Assembly (NCBI RefSeq): GCF_018130145.1
Contig: NZ_JAFCMB010000025.1
Location: 18,291-82,290, forward strand
DNA length: 64,000 nt
Reading direction: 5' to 3'
Source: Bradyrhizobium sp. AUGA SZCCT0176
GTDB taxonomy: Bacteria; Pseudomonadota; Alphaproteobacteria; Rhizobiales; Xanthobacteraceae
Both the position numbers and the translations under genes were made by a program. The first letter of the stretch is position 1, and each line of letters starts with the position of its first letter. Positions 40,748 to 49,122 of the stretch are shown one piece after another. Below the pieces are notes generated by a model that saw only the letters and a list, made by a program, of their open reading frames with translations, was not told the DNA's origin and searched no databases.

Positions 40748-41790
40748 TCCGCGGCGGTCCGTTCGCTGACGCTTGCGGTGGTCGTTTCGTCCGCGCGCTT
40801 CTCGGAGTGTTCGGCGACGAAATAGATCGGACGGGCTTTCAGCTCCGACAGGATCTTGCCGATATATTCGCCGACGATGCCGATCATGATCAGCTGCACG
40901 CCGCCGATCGTCATCAGGCCGATCACGAGCGAGGGATAGCCGGGGACCTGCTTGCCCGTGGTCAAGACTTCCCAGAGAATGGTCAGGCCGAACAGAAAGG
41001 CGCCCACTGCGAGCAGCACGCCGAACAGGCTGGCAAAGCGCAACGGCGCCACCGAGAACGAGGTCAGCCCCTCGATCGACAGGCCCACCAGCCGGCCGGC
41101 GCTGAAGGTGGTGACGCCGTGCGCGCGCGGCGCCGGCTCATAATCGACGCGGATCTGCCGGAAGCCGATCCAGCTCGCCAGACCCTTGAAGAAGCGATTG
41201 CGCTCGGGCAGCTGCTTGAGCGCTGCCGCGGCGCGCGGCGACAGCAGGCGGAAGTCGCCGGCATCCTCGGGGATTTTCTGCCGTGCGCCGTAATTGATCA
41301 GCGCGTAGAAGCCGTGCACGGCAAGACGCCGCAGAAACGATTCATTGTCGCGATGCGCCTTTGCCGTATAGACGACGTCGTAGCCGTCATCGATCCAGTG
41401 GCTGACCAGCTTCTCGACCAGGGTCGGCGGATGCTGGCCGTCGCCGTCCATGAACAGCACCGCGCCGCGCCGCGCATGGTCGAGCCCCGCCATCAAGGCG
41501 GCTTCCTTGCCGAAATTGCGCGACAGCGACACCACCTGAACGTCGAGCGCGTCGGCCTTCAGGGTGCGCGCGATGCTAAGCGTGGTATCGGCGCTGCCGT
41601 CATCGACATAGACCACTTCGCTGGCGAGGCCATAGCGCTGCCGCAAGATCCTGGCGAGGCCGATCAGCCGCTCGTGCAGCAACGCGAGCCCGGCGGCCTC
41701 GTTATAGACCGGCACGACAATCGACAGCCCCCGCGCCGCGGCGCTCGCCGCGGTGGTGGACAGGCCGGAAACGTCAGAGCCAAGCGTCAT
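40744..41790 (-). CDS. GT2 glycosyltransferase, ArnC/DPM1-like, membrane-bound
   Basis: A 348-residue polyisoprenyl-phosphate glycosyltransferase. The GT2 start (LSIVVPVYNEAAGLALLHER) and nucleotide-sugar motifs EVVYVDDGSADTT and LFMDGDGQHPP are followed by the acceptor region (RNRFFKGLASWIGFRQ). Two C-terminal membrane helices (about 255-280 and 290-315) and VGEYIGKILSELKARP complete the ArnC/GtrB pattern. It should load a sugar onto undecaprenyl phosphate on the cytoplasmic face. The 4-base overlap with the deacetylase gene downstream suggests the product is deacetylated next. The sugar is unknown. Confidence 0.88.
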   Translation of the reverse strand: MTLGSDVSGLSTTAASAAARGLSIVVPVYNEAAGLALLHERLIGLARILRQRYGLASEVVYVDDGSADTTLSIARTLKADALDVQVVSLSRNFGKEAALMAGLDHARRGAVLFMDGDGQHPPTLVEKLVSHWIDDGYDVVYTAKAHRDNESFLRRLAVHGFYALINYGARQKIPEDAGDFRLLSPRAAAALKQLPERNRFFKGLASWIGFRQIRVDYEPAPRAHGVTTFSAGRLVGLSIEGLTSFSVAPLRFASLFGVLLAVGAFLFGLTILWEVLTTGKQVPGYPSLVIGLMTIGGVQLIMIGIVGEYIGKILSELKARPIYFVAEHSEKRADETTTASVSERTAAE

Positions 41791-41861
41791 AGATCAGGTT
41801 CCATCATGGACAACAGCATATGTTACTCGTCGCAAGCTGTCGCTACGATGAATGAAATCTA

Positions 41862-41912
41862 TAGCGTTTTCGAGTGAAGTGGATACCGGTTCGCATAAGA
41901 AAACGCGTCAAG
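41862..41912 (+). repeat. Dispersed palindromic repeat, family 1, copy D
   Basis: TAGCGTTTTCGAGTGAAGTG, GATACCGGTTCGCATAAG, AAAACGCGTCAAG. It is followed by CAAAGA and the perfect palindrome at 41920. Confidence 0.85.
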
Positions 41913-41919
41913 ACAAAGA

Positions 41920-41966
41920 CTGGAGCCTGACCGGTTCTGATTCAATCAGAACCGGTCAGGCTCCAG
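41920..41966. repeat. Perfect 23-base-arm palindrome attached to repeat copy D
   Basis: Arms 41920-41942 and 41944-41966 are exact inverse complements (CTGGAGCCTGACCGGTTCTG...). It ends 9 bases before the hisG stop and may serve as the hisG terminator. The similar but imperfect palindrome at 31776 also follows a family 1 repeat. Confidence 0.85.
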
Positions 41967-41974
41967 AACCCGCT

Positions 41975-42952
41975 TTATTGTCGCAAGAACGCCTCGAGGC
42001 GGGCGAACAGCGGGTTTTCCCGGTCGAGCACATAGTCGAGGGCAGCCACCGAAACCGTGTCGGCGCCGTGCTCGCGCAGGAAGCTGCCGAGCGCGTAGAG
42101 CTTCGACGGCGGGCAGTGCAGCGTCAGCATGCCCGACGAGGTCGGGCCGCCGAACGGGGCGACGACACCGAAGCGGTTATGCGCCTCGGTCAGCAGCCTG
42201 TCGTTGCAGCCGGCAAAGCGGGTGCGGACTTCGCGATATTTGCTGGCGCGGGCACGTGCGGCGATGTGATCGAGGATGACGCGCGCGGTCTCGCGCGCCC
42301 CGCTCGACCAGTCGGCATCCTTTGAGGCGACGAGGTTGGCCTGGCTGCGCAGGATCACGCCGTCGTCGAGCACCTTGAGGCCGTTGGCGACGAGGGTGGC
42401 ACCTGTTGTCGTGATATCGACGATCATCTCGGCGGTGCCGACCGCGGGCGCGCCTTCGGTCGCGCCGGCGCTCTCGACGATGCGGTAATCGACCACGCCG
42501 TGGGTGGCGAAGAAGTTTCGGGTCAGGTTGATGTATTTGGTAGCGACCCGCATGCGCCGGTTATGCTGCGCGCGGAAACCCGTCGTGACGTCGTCGAGAT
42601 CGGCCATGGTGCGGACGTCGATCCAAGCCTGCGGTACCGCGACCACGACATTGGCGCTGCCGAAGCCGAGATTGTCGATCAACAGCACGCGCTTGTCGGC
42701 GTCCACGATGCTTTCGCGCAAGAGATCTTCGCCGGTCACGCCGAGATGCACCATGCCGCGGGCGAGCTGCGAGGCAATCTCGCTCGCCGAGAGATAGGCG
42801 ATCTCGACATTGTCGAGCCCGGAGATGGTGCCGCGATAATCGCGGGCGCCGCGCGGCTTGGCGAGGCTGAGACCGGCGCGCGTGAAGAACGCTTCGGCTT
42901 CTTCCTGCAGGCGGCCCTTGGAGGGAACGGCGAGAACGAAGGGCGCGGTCAT
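41975..42952 (-). CDS. hisG: ATP phosphoribosyltransferase HisG
   Basis: A 325-residue enzyme for the first step of histidine synthesis, joining ATP and PRPP. Motifs: VLAVPSKGRLQEEAEAFF at the start, LGVTGEDLLRE near residue 75, and the PRPP-binding VDITTTGATLVANGLKVL near residue 185. It has an insert and C-terminal part typical of the alphaproteobacterial HisG that works with HisZ. The ATG overlaps the hisZ stop (4 bases). The product feeds histidine biosynthesis; the remaining his genes are elsewhere. Confidence 0.95.
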   Translation of the reverse strand: MTAPFVLAVPSKGRLQEEAEAFFTRAGLSLAKPRGARDYRGTISGLDNVEIAYLSASEIASQLARGMVHLGVTGEDLLRESIVDADKRVLLIDNLGFGSANVVVAVPQAWIDVRTMADLDDVTTGFRAQHNRRMRVATKYINLTRNFFATHGVVDYRIVESAGATEGAPAVGTAEMIVDITTTGATLVANGLKVLDDGVILRSQANLVASKDADWSSGARETARVILDHIAARARASKYREVRTRFAGCNDRLLTEAHNRFGVVAPFGGPTSSGMLTLHCPPSKLYALGSFLREHGADTVSVAALDYVLDRENPLFARLEAFLRQ

Positions 42953-44109
42953 GATGCGTTCCCGACCGGTTTGCGGAGTTGCGTCAGGGCTTCGATCCAG
43001 ACCGAGAAGCCGACCGCCGGGATCGGCGCCGCCGAGCCGAGCTGGGTCATCAGCCCGTCATAGCGCCCGCCTGCCACCAGCGGCTCGATGCCGTTACCCT
43101 TGCCGTGCAGTTCGAATTCGAAGCCGGTGTAGTAGTCGAGGCCTCGTCCGAAGGCGGTCGAAAAGCGCGTCAGGCTGGTGTCGATGCCGCGCGCCGCCAT
43201 GAAGCCGACCCGGCTTTCGAGCTGATCGATCGCCGCCGTCAAATTGAGTTTTGTGTCCTCGGCCAACGCGCGCAGTTGCGCGACCGCGTCGTCGGGGTCG
43301 CCCGCGATGGCAAGAAAGCGCTTGATGGTCGCGAGTGCGTCGCGCGGCAGCGCGCCGCTCTTGAGCGTCGATTGTTCGAGGAAGCGGTCGGCGATTTCGG
43401 CAACGGTGCGGCCGCCGACATTGGTGGTGCCGGCGATCGACATCAGGTCGGTGACCAGCGCCAGCGCGGCCTTGCGGTCGGAGCCGGCAAGGGCTGCCAG
43501 CACGCCTTCATACTCGTTGCGGCCGGGGGCGGTCGCCAGTGTCAGCTGCTCGATGTCCTGGGTGAGGCTGACCTTGCGGTTGAAATCCTTGATCAGCCGC
43601 CGCTTCCAGACCGGATAAAGCTCGAGCGCATCGATCAGCGCGGTGAACAGCGCGACGTCGCCGGTGCGGATTTCGACATCGCTCAGGCCGAACGCCGAAG
43701 TCGCCTCCAGCGCCAGCGCCAGCATTTCCGCATCCGCCGCGGCGCGATCCTGCCGGCCGAAGGATTCGATGCCGGCCTGCAGGAACTGGCTCGGCTGGCC
43801 GTCGCGATAACGGAACACCGGCCCAAGATAGCTGAAGCCAGCGGGCTGGCCGGCACGCCCCGAGGCCAGATAGTCCCGCGCCACCGGAATGGTGAGATCG
43901 GGACGAAGGCAAAGCTCCTCGCCGCTGGCGTCGGCGGTCAGATAGAGGCTCTTGCGGATGTCCTCGCCGGAGAGGTCCAGGAACGGCTCGGCCGGCTGCA
44001 AAATCGCCGGTTCAGCCTGGACGTAGCCGGCCTGCGCAAACGACAAAAGCAGCGCGTCCGCCCATGTGGCGGACCCGGCGGCACCATCGATGGCGGCGGT
44101 TACGGTCAT
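42949..44109 (-). CDS. hisZ: ATP phosphoribosyltransferase regulatory subunit HisZ
   Basis: A 386-residue paralogue of histidyl-tRNA synthetase lacking tRNA charging. Class II synthetase-like motifs: LRPDLTIPVARDYL, FSYLGPVFRYRDGQPSQF (motif 2-like) and FGRGLDYYTGFEFELHG, AGGRYDGLM (motif 3-like). It activates HisG and gives histidine feedback control. The direct overlap with hisG confirms the role. The HisRS anticodon-binding domain is missing, consistent with HisZ length. Confidence 0.94.
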   Translation of the reverse strand: MTVTAAIDGAAGSATWADALLLSFAQAGYVQAEPAILQPAEPFLDLSGEDIRKSLYLTADASGEELCLRPDLTIPVARDYLASGRAGQPAGFSYLGPVFRYRDGQPSQFLQAGIESFGRQDRAAADAEMLALALEATSAFGLSDVEIRTGDVALFTALIDALELYPVWKRRLIKDFNRKVSLTQDIEQLTLATAPGRNEYEGVLAALAGSDRKAALALVTDLMSIAGTTNVGGRTVAEIADRFLEQSTLKSGALPRDALATIKRFLAIAGDPDDAVAQLRALAEDTKLNLTAAIDQLESRVGFMAARGIDTSLTRFSTAFGRGLDYYTGFEFELHGKGNGIEPLVAGGRYDGLMTQLGSAAPIPAVGFSVWIEALTQLRKPVGNAS

Positions 44110-44229
44110 TTCGCGTCCAAATATCCCGAAAAACGGGTTCCAAGAGGTATCAAGCGTTTGTTGGCGGAGGCCTTAGCATGGCCGGGGCAGGGTTTCGACA
44201 GAGATTGGTGTCGTCACTTAACGCGGGGT

Positions 44230-45006
44230 TCAATGAGGCTTAACGGCCTCGGCTGCCTGACCCGGGCCGGCCCAGTCGCCGAGCGCGGCCTGCACCAGCG
44301 CCAGCGCCGCGACGCCGGCGGTATCGGCGCGCAAAATTCGGGGGCCAAGCGAAAGCCGCAGCGTTCGCGGCTGGCGCAGCAACAGCGCGCGCTCTTCCTC
44401 GGCAAATCCGCCTTCGGGACCGATCAGGATGTCGATGCCGTCAGCCGTTAACCCGTTTTGCAGCGCCTGCAGCGGCGAGGTAATTTCCGCCGCCTCGTCG
44501 CAGAAAACCAAAAGGCGCTCCGGCTGGCGCTGGCTCAGAAAGCGATCGAGCGGCATCGGTTCGGCAACGTCGGCCAGACTCAGGATGCCGCATTGCTCGG
44601 CGGCCTCGATGACATTGGCGCGCATCCGCTCGCCATTGACCCGCGAGACCTGGGTAAAACGCGTCAAAACCGGTTGCAGCTTTGAGGCGCCCATCTCGAC
44701 CGCCTTCTGCACCATGTAGTCGAGCCGGGCATGTTTTAACGGGGCAAAGACGTAGGCGATGTCGGGCAGGCGATCCTGCGGCCGGTTCTGGATGAGGATC
44801 TCGAGGCTGTCGGGCCGCTTCCGCCCGATAATCTGCGCCTGCCATTCGCCGTCGCGGCCGTTGAACACCAATATCGATTCGCCGGCGGAAAGCCGCAGCA
44901 CATTGCCGAGATAATTGCTTTGGTTCCGCTCCAGCGGGACCCTTTCGCCCGGGCTCAAGGCGGCATCGACGAACAGGCGAGGGGCACGAAAATCGAGTTC
45001 AGGCAT
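44230..45006 (-). CDS. rsmE: 16S rRNA m3U1498 methyltransferase RsmE
   Basis: A 258-residue SPOUT-fold methyltransferase using S-adenosylmethionine to modify U1498 of 16S rRNA. N-terminal PUA-like domain (HYL-type start LDFRAPRLFVDAALSPGERV; NQSNYLGNVLRLSAGES). The trefoil-knot motif is DILIGPEGGFAEEERALL, followed by SLGPRILRADTAGVAALALV. Standard length. It lies 120 bases upstream of hisZ on the same strand and is divergent from the 45212 gene. Confidence 0.93.
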   Translation of the reverse strand: MPELDFRAPRLFVDAALSPGERVPLERNQSNYLGNVLRLSAGESILVFNGRDGEWQAQIIGRKRPDSLEILIQNRPQDRLPDIAYVFAPLKHARLDYMVQKAVEMGASKLQPVLTRFTQVSRVNGERMRANVIEAAEQCGILSLADVAEPMPLDRFLSQRQPERLLVFCDEAAEITSPLQALQNGLTADGIDILIGPEGGFAEEERALLLRQPRTLRLSLGPRILRADTAGVAALALVQAALGDWAGPGQAAEAVKPH

Positions 45007-45211
45007 CTGTGATTGTTCCGTTTCGCGCCCGTTTTAGCCTAAAGGGTTAGAATCCGGGGACAATTTAATGATTCGGTGCGGCCCAGCGCCGCGCTGCCGC
45101 CTAAATCCACGGGTTGTTAAGGGCCGGCAGGAATCGTAAAAAGCCCCGTCGGAATTGTGCTTCGATCGGAAGTCGCCCGGGCCCTGCTGGACCTTTGCCG
45201 GAGAAACACCT

Positions 45212-45889
45212 TTGATAATCCGCCGTCTCATTGTGCCCCTGACGATTGCCGTCGTGACCATTCACGCGGGGCAGGCCTTTGCGCAGACCCCATTTCCGGC
45301 GCCACTGCCCAACGGACAGGCTGCACCCGCAACCGCAAGCAGCGCGTCGCCGTTCCCGTCGGTGAACGGCGCAGCCCCCGCGGCGTCGGTGGGTGGTCCT
45401 TCACCGTTCCCGTCGGCGGGAGCCGCCCCGGGCGGGGGCTCGGCATTCGACCGTGGACCGCCGCCACAAGCCAGCGGCGCGGCGGATGCCTGCATGAAGG
45501 GCTTCGTTCCCTTGCGCGAGGACGCCGAGAAGCGCGGCAAGCTGATCAAGGCCGCCAGCGATCGCAAGGCGTCGCCGGACGAGGCCTGCAAGCTGATCGG
45601 CAGTTACAGCCAGGCCGAAGTCAAGATGATCAAATATGTCGAGACAAATTCCGCGAAATGCGGAATTCCGCCGCAGATCGCCGAGCAGCTCAAGAACGGC
45701 CACAAGAACACCGAGAAAATGCAAAAGCAGGTCTGCACGGTCGCCCAGCAGGGAGCACAAGCGCAGCGAGCGGCCGCGCCGAGCCTGAGCGAAGCGCTCG
45801 GCTCTTCGGCGGCGCTGCCCGAGGCGCAAACTGTGAAGAAGGGCGGCAGCACGTTCGATACGCTGAACGGCAACGTTCTCACCCGATGA
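45212..45889 (+). CDS. Exported hypothetical protein upstream of ubiA
   Basis: A 225-residue exported protein. I place the start at a TTG (45212) with GGAG 7 bases upstream, because the signal peptide (IIRRLIVPLTIAVVTIHAGQ, cut near AFAQ) begins exactly there. A frame extension to 45155 is basic and unlikely. After a Pro/Ala/Gly linker the C-terminal domain (about 100-185) is helical with four cysteines (DACMKGF, DEACKLI, SAKCGIPP, KQVCTVA), likely two disulfides in the periplasm. The function is unknown. It ends 10 bases before ubiA and is probably co-transcribed. Confidence 0.75.
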   Translation: MIIRRLIVPLTIAVVTIHAGQAFAQTPFPAPLPNGQAAPATASSASPFPSVNGAAPAASVGGPSPFPSAGAAPGGGSAFDRGPPPQASGAADACMKGFVPLREDAEKRGKLIKAASDRKASPDEACKLIGSYSQAEVKMIKYVETNSAKCGIPPQIAEQLKNGHKNTEKMQKQVCTVAQQGAQAQRAAAPSLSEALGSSAALPEAQTVKKGGSTFDTLNGNVLTR

Positions 45890-45899
45890 CCGCCTTCCG

Positions 45900-46826
45900 A
45901 TGAGCGACCTCACGGCCCGCGTTGCCGACGCCACCGGCAACTGGGTCGATACGCGCGCGCCGTCTTGGTCGCGGCCTTATTTACGTCTCTCCCGTTTCGA
46001 CCGGCCGATCGGCTCATGGCTATTGCTGATGCCGTGCTGGTGGTCGGCGGCGCTGGCCGCTGGCATCGCGCGCGACGCCAGTCAGTTGCTGTTCGTCATC
46101 GTGCTGTTCTTCATCGGCGCCTTCGTGATGCGCGGGGCGGGGTGCACCTGGAACGACATCACCGATCGCGACCTCGACGCCAGGGTCGAGCGCACGCGGT
46201 CGCGGCCGATCCCGGCCGGACAGGTGAGCGTGCCGCAGGCACTTGCGTGGCTGGTGCTGCAGGCGCTGATCGGACTCGCCGTGTTGCTGCAGTTCAACCG
46301 CTTCGCGATCATGACCGGCATCGCGTCGCTGATCATCGTCGCGGTTTATCCCTTCATGAAGCGCATCACCTGGTGGCCGCAGGTCGTATTGGGCCTCGCC
46401 TTCTCATGGGGCGCCTTGATGGGATTTGCGGTCACGCTCGGACGCATCGATCTGACCGCGTTCGTGCTCTATGCCGGCTCGATCGCCTGGGTGATCGGCT
46501 ACGACACCATCTACGCGCATCAGGACGCCGAGGACGACGCGCTGATCGGCGTCAAATCGACCGCGCGTCTGTTCGGCGCGGCGACGCATCGGGCGCTGGT
46601 CGTGTTCTATTCACTGGCTGTAGTTCTGATCGGCGCGGCGATGGTGCTGGGTGGGGCGCGATGGCCGGCATGGATCGGGCTGGTCGCGTTCGCGGTTCAC
46701 CTGGTCTGGCAAATCCGGCGCTTGGACATCAGCGATCCCGCATTGTGCCTGCGCGTTTTCAAATCCAACCGTGACGCGGGGCTGCTGCTGTTTGCGGGCC
46801 TGCTGGTGGATGCGGTGATGCGTTGA
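45900..46826 (+). CDS. ubiA: 4-hydroxybenzoate polyprenyltransferase UbiA
   Basis: A 308-residue intramembrane prenyltransferase of ubiquinone synthesis, attaching the polyprenyl chain to 4-hydroxybenzoate. The two Asp-rich motifs are present: NDITDRDLDARVERTRSRPI near residue 80 and YDTIYAHQDAEDDALIG near residue 200. About eight to nine membrane helices. Full length. The ATG is 10 bases after the upstream stop; no strong ribosome-binding site is visible, so translational coupling is likely. It ends next to a family 2 repeat that may act as terminator. Confidence 0.94.
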   Translation: MSDLTARVADATGNWVDTRAPSWSRPYLRLSRFDRPIGSWLLLMPCWWSAALAAGIARDASQLLFVIVLFFIGAFVMRGAGCTWNDITDRDLDARVERTRSRPIPAGQVSVPQALAWLVLQALIGLAVLLQFNRFAIMTGIASLIIVAVYPFMKRITWWPQVVLGLAFSWGALMGFAVTLGRIDLTAFVLYAGSIAWVIGYDTIYAHQDAEDDALIGVKSTARLFGAATHRALVVFYSLAVVLIGAAMVLGGARWPAWIGLVAFAVHLVWQIRRLDISDPALCLRVFKSNRDAGLLLFAGLLVDAVMR

Positions 46827-46828
46827 AG

Positions 46829-46912
46829 CGTAGGGTGGGTTAGCGAAGCGTAACCCACCATCTTGATCTTCCGCGCAGCGGTGGGTTACGCCTTCGGCTA
46901 ACCCACCCTACG
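46829..46912. repeat. Dispersed repeat, family 2, intact copy
   Basis: CGTAGGGTGGGTTAGCGAAG ... CTTCGGCTAACCCACCCTACG form an almost complete 84-base inverted repeat, with inner GTAACCCACC and GGTGGGTTAC. It lies 2 bases past the ubiA stop and 9 bases from the next convergent gene. This is the best preserved copy of the family. Confidence 0.9.
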
Positions 46913-46921
46913 AAAACAATC

Positions 46922-47446
46922 TCAATCCCTTGCGATGATCTCGCGCTCGCCCTGATGAATATTCGCCGGGTTGAGCAGATCGCCGGCGCGCCTACGCACC
47001 AGAAATTTCGGCCGGCGGGCGCGGATCGCGTTGTGGCGGCGGCGGCGCTGGGCCGGATCGCGGCGCTTGTCCTCCGGCAATTGCGGAAGCGCGAAGATCT
47101 CGCTCCACATCTGCCAGGCCGTTGAAAGCTCCTCGGCATCGGAACTGACGCCAAGCGGAATGTTAAGCGAGGGATCGCGATGCACCAGCACCAGCATCTG
47201 CGCGTCGTCGAGACCGCGCAAAGCGACGCCAAGGAAATCGCTGACGCGAACGTTGACGGCCATCTGCATGCCCTTGACGGCACGGCGCAGCACGACGCGT
47301 TCGCGGTGAAGTTCTATCTGCCGCACGCCGCCGTCGGCACGCGTGTCCTGCGCATCGAAGCGGAGCGGAAGGGAAAGAGGGTCGAGCCGCAATGCGCGGC
47401 CCGACCCGGCGGGATTGATCCCGCTTGTTGCTGTTTGACGCCTCAC
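46922..47446 (-). CDS. DUF6101-like hypothetical protein
   Basis: A 174-residue soluble protein. Features: a basic N terminus (MRRQTATSGINPAGSGRALR), a PilZ-like stretch of strands (RFDAQDTRADGGVRQIELHR, ERVVLRRAVKGMQMAVNVRV), and a very basic C-terminal third (RRRRHNAIRARRPKFLVRRR) suggesting nucleic-acid or membrane contact. The overall pattern matches the family I know as DUF6101 in Hyphomicrobiales, function unknown. It is convergent with ubiA across the repeat. Confidence 0.75.
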   Translation of the reverse strand: MRRQTATSGINPAGSGRALRLDPLSLPLRFDAQDTRADGGVRQIELHRERVVLRRAVKGMQMAVNVRVSDFLGVALRGLDDAQMLVLVHRDPSLNIPLGVSSDAEELSTAWQMWSEIFALPQLPEDKRRDPAQRRRRHNAIRARRPKFLVRRRAGDLLNPANIHQGEREIIARD

Positions 47447-47733
47447 GGCTTTTAGTCTCCCCGCCGGAATTATGTTCCCGGTCGATGTGTGAGACCTTAG
47501 CCGAGCGGTTTCCGTTTTGGCTTAAAAAGGCTGGTTAACCCGAAGTCACCGGCGCCGCTTCTGCCCGCATGATTGACAAGAGCTTGGCGCGCATGATTGA
47601 CGAGTCCTTGCTTTGAAGCCGAAAATGATTGGCTTTTGAGGCGTCAAAATGCTTGAAATCCCCGTGAATCAGGCACATCTGATGGGTCCAAAGATTTGCG
47701 TCCCAACTCGCTTCAATGTCAGGGATTTTGTTT
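47447..47733. other. Intergenic with a short direct repeat
   Basis: About 290 bases upstream of the TldD/PmbA gene. GCATGATTGAC[A/G]AG occurs twice, at 47567 and 47591, 24 bases apart, possibly an operator or simple duplication. No gene is supported. Confidence 0.4.
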
Positions 47734-49122
47734 GTGAACTCTTCACCATCCAAGCCTTCATCCTCCGCGACCTCCGACCTGTTCGACCAGTCGGCGCTCT
47801 CGACACTGGCGCAGCAGCTGGTCGAGGCCGCCAGGCGCGCCGGCGCCGATGCGGCTGATGCGGTCGCGGTGCGCGGCGTCAGCCAAGGCGTCGAAGTGCG
47901 CGATGGCCGCGTCGAGGAATCCGAGCGCTCGGAAGGCGACGATGTCGGATTGCGCGTGCTGGTCGGACAGCGCCAGGCGGTGGTCTCGACCAACGACATC
48001 AGCGGCGATGGTATTTCGAAACTGGCCGAGCGCGCGGTCGCGATGGCGAAGGTCGCACCCGACGACAAATATGTCGGTCTCGCCGATCCTTCACTCCTGG
48101 CACGCGAGTTCGCCGATCTCGACCTGCTCGACCGCACGGTTCCCTCGACCTCCGAACTCGAACGCCGCGCCGTAGAAGCGGAGGCCGCAGCGCTTGCGGT
48201 CAAGGGCGTGACGCGATCCGGCGGCGCGTCGGCATCGAGCGGCATCGGCGGCATGGTGCTGGTGACTTCGACCGGGTTCCACGGCTCGTATTTGCGATCG
48301 AGCCAGGGCATCTCGATGACCGCGATCTCAGGCGAAGGCACCGGGATGGAGCGCGACTACGACTACACGTCGGCGCCGCATGCCTCCGATCTCGCCGCGC
48401 CCGAAAGCGTCGGCCGCAAGGCGGGCGAACGCACGGTGGCGCGCGCCAATCCGCGCAAGGTCGAGACCTGCAAGGTGCCGGTCGTGTTCGATCCGCGGGT
48501 CTCGGGATCGCTGGTCGGCCATCTCGTCGGCGCCGTCAACGGCGCCTCGATCGCGCGCAAGACCAGTTTCCTGAAAGACCGCATGGGCGAGCAACTGTTC
48601 GCCAGGAACATCCGCATCATCGACGATCCCCTGCGGGTGCGCGGCTTGCGCTCGCAGACCTTCGATGCCGAAGGCGTCACGGTGAAGAAGCTCGCGATCA
48701 TCGACGAGGGCGTGCTGACCTCGTGGCTCCTGGACACCGCGACCGCGCGCGAACTCGGACTGGTCACGACCGGACATGCGCATCGCGGCGTGTCGTCGTC
48801 GCCGTCGCCGGGTTCGTACAATCTGCACATGGAGGCGGGCGAGCCGACGCCGGCCGAACTGATCTCTGATATCAAGCAGGGCTTTTACGTCACCGATTTG
48901 ATCGGCTCCGGCGTCAACGGCGTCACCGGCGATTACAGCCGCGGTGCGTCCGGCTTCTGGATCGAGAACGGCGAGATCACCTATTCCGTCAGCGAAGTGA
49001 CGATCGCGGGCCATCTCTTGCCGATCTTCCAGTCGCTGACACCGGCCAACGATCTGGAATTCCGCTATGGCGTCAATGCGCCGACGGTGCGCATCGAGGG
49101 TTTGACGCTTGGCGGACGCTGA
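47734..49122 (+). CDS. PmbA/TldD-family metallopeptidase
   Basis: A 462-residue protein of the TldD/PmbA (TldE) family, which together form a cytoplasmic zinc peptidase that processes small peptides and acts on gyrase inhibitors and modified-peptide precursors in enterobacteria. Landmarks: VRGVSQGVEVRDGRVEESER near the N terminus, GLRVLVGQRQAVVSTNDIS, VPVVFDPRVSGSLVGHLVGA in the middle, and SNDLEFRYG-like C-terminal ANDLEFRYGVNAPTVRIEGL. The HExxH of TldD is absent, as expected of the PmbA/TldE partner. I favour the GTG at 47734 (AGGGA 8 bases upstream) over an ATG six codons earlier. The end overlaps the next gene by 14 bases. Confidence 0.88.
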   Translation: MNSSPSKPSSSATSDLFDQSALSTLAQQLVEAARRAGADAADAVAVRGVSQGVEVRDGRVEESERSEGDDVGLRVLVGQRQAVVSTNDISGDGISKLAERAVAMAKVAPDDKYVGLADPSLLAREFADLDLLDRTVPSTSELERRAVEAEAAALAVKGVTRSGGASASSGIGGMVLVTSTGFHGSYLRSSQGISMTAISGEGTGMERDYDYTSAPHASDLAAPESVGRKAGERTVARANPRKVETCKVPVVFDPRVSGSLVGHLVGAVNGASIARKTSFLKDRMGEQLFARNIRIIDDPLRVRGLRSQTFDAEGVTVKKLAIIDEGVLTSWLLDTATARELGLVTTGHAHRGVSSSPSPGSYNLHMEAGEPTPAELISDIKQGFYVTDLIGSGVNGVTGDYSRGASGFWIENGEITYSVSEVTIAGHLLPIFQSLTPANDLEFRYGVNAPTVRIEGLTLGGR

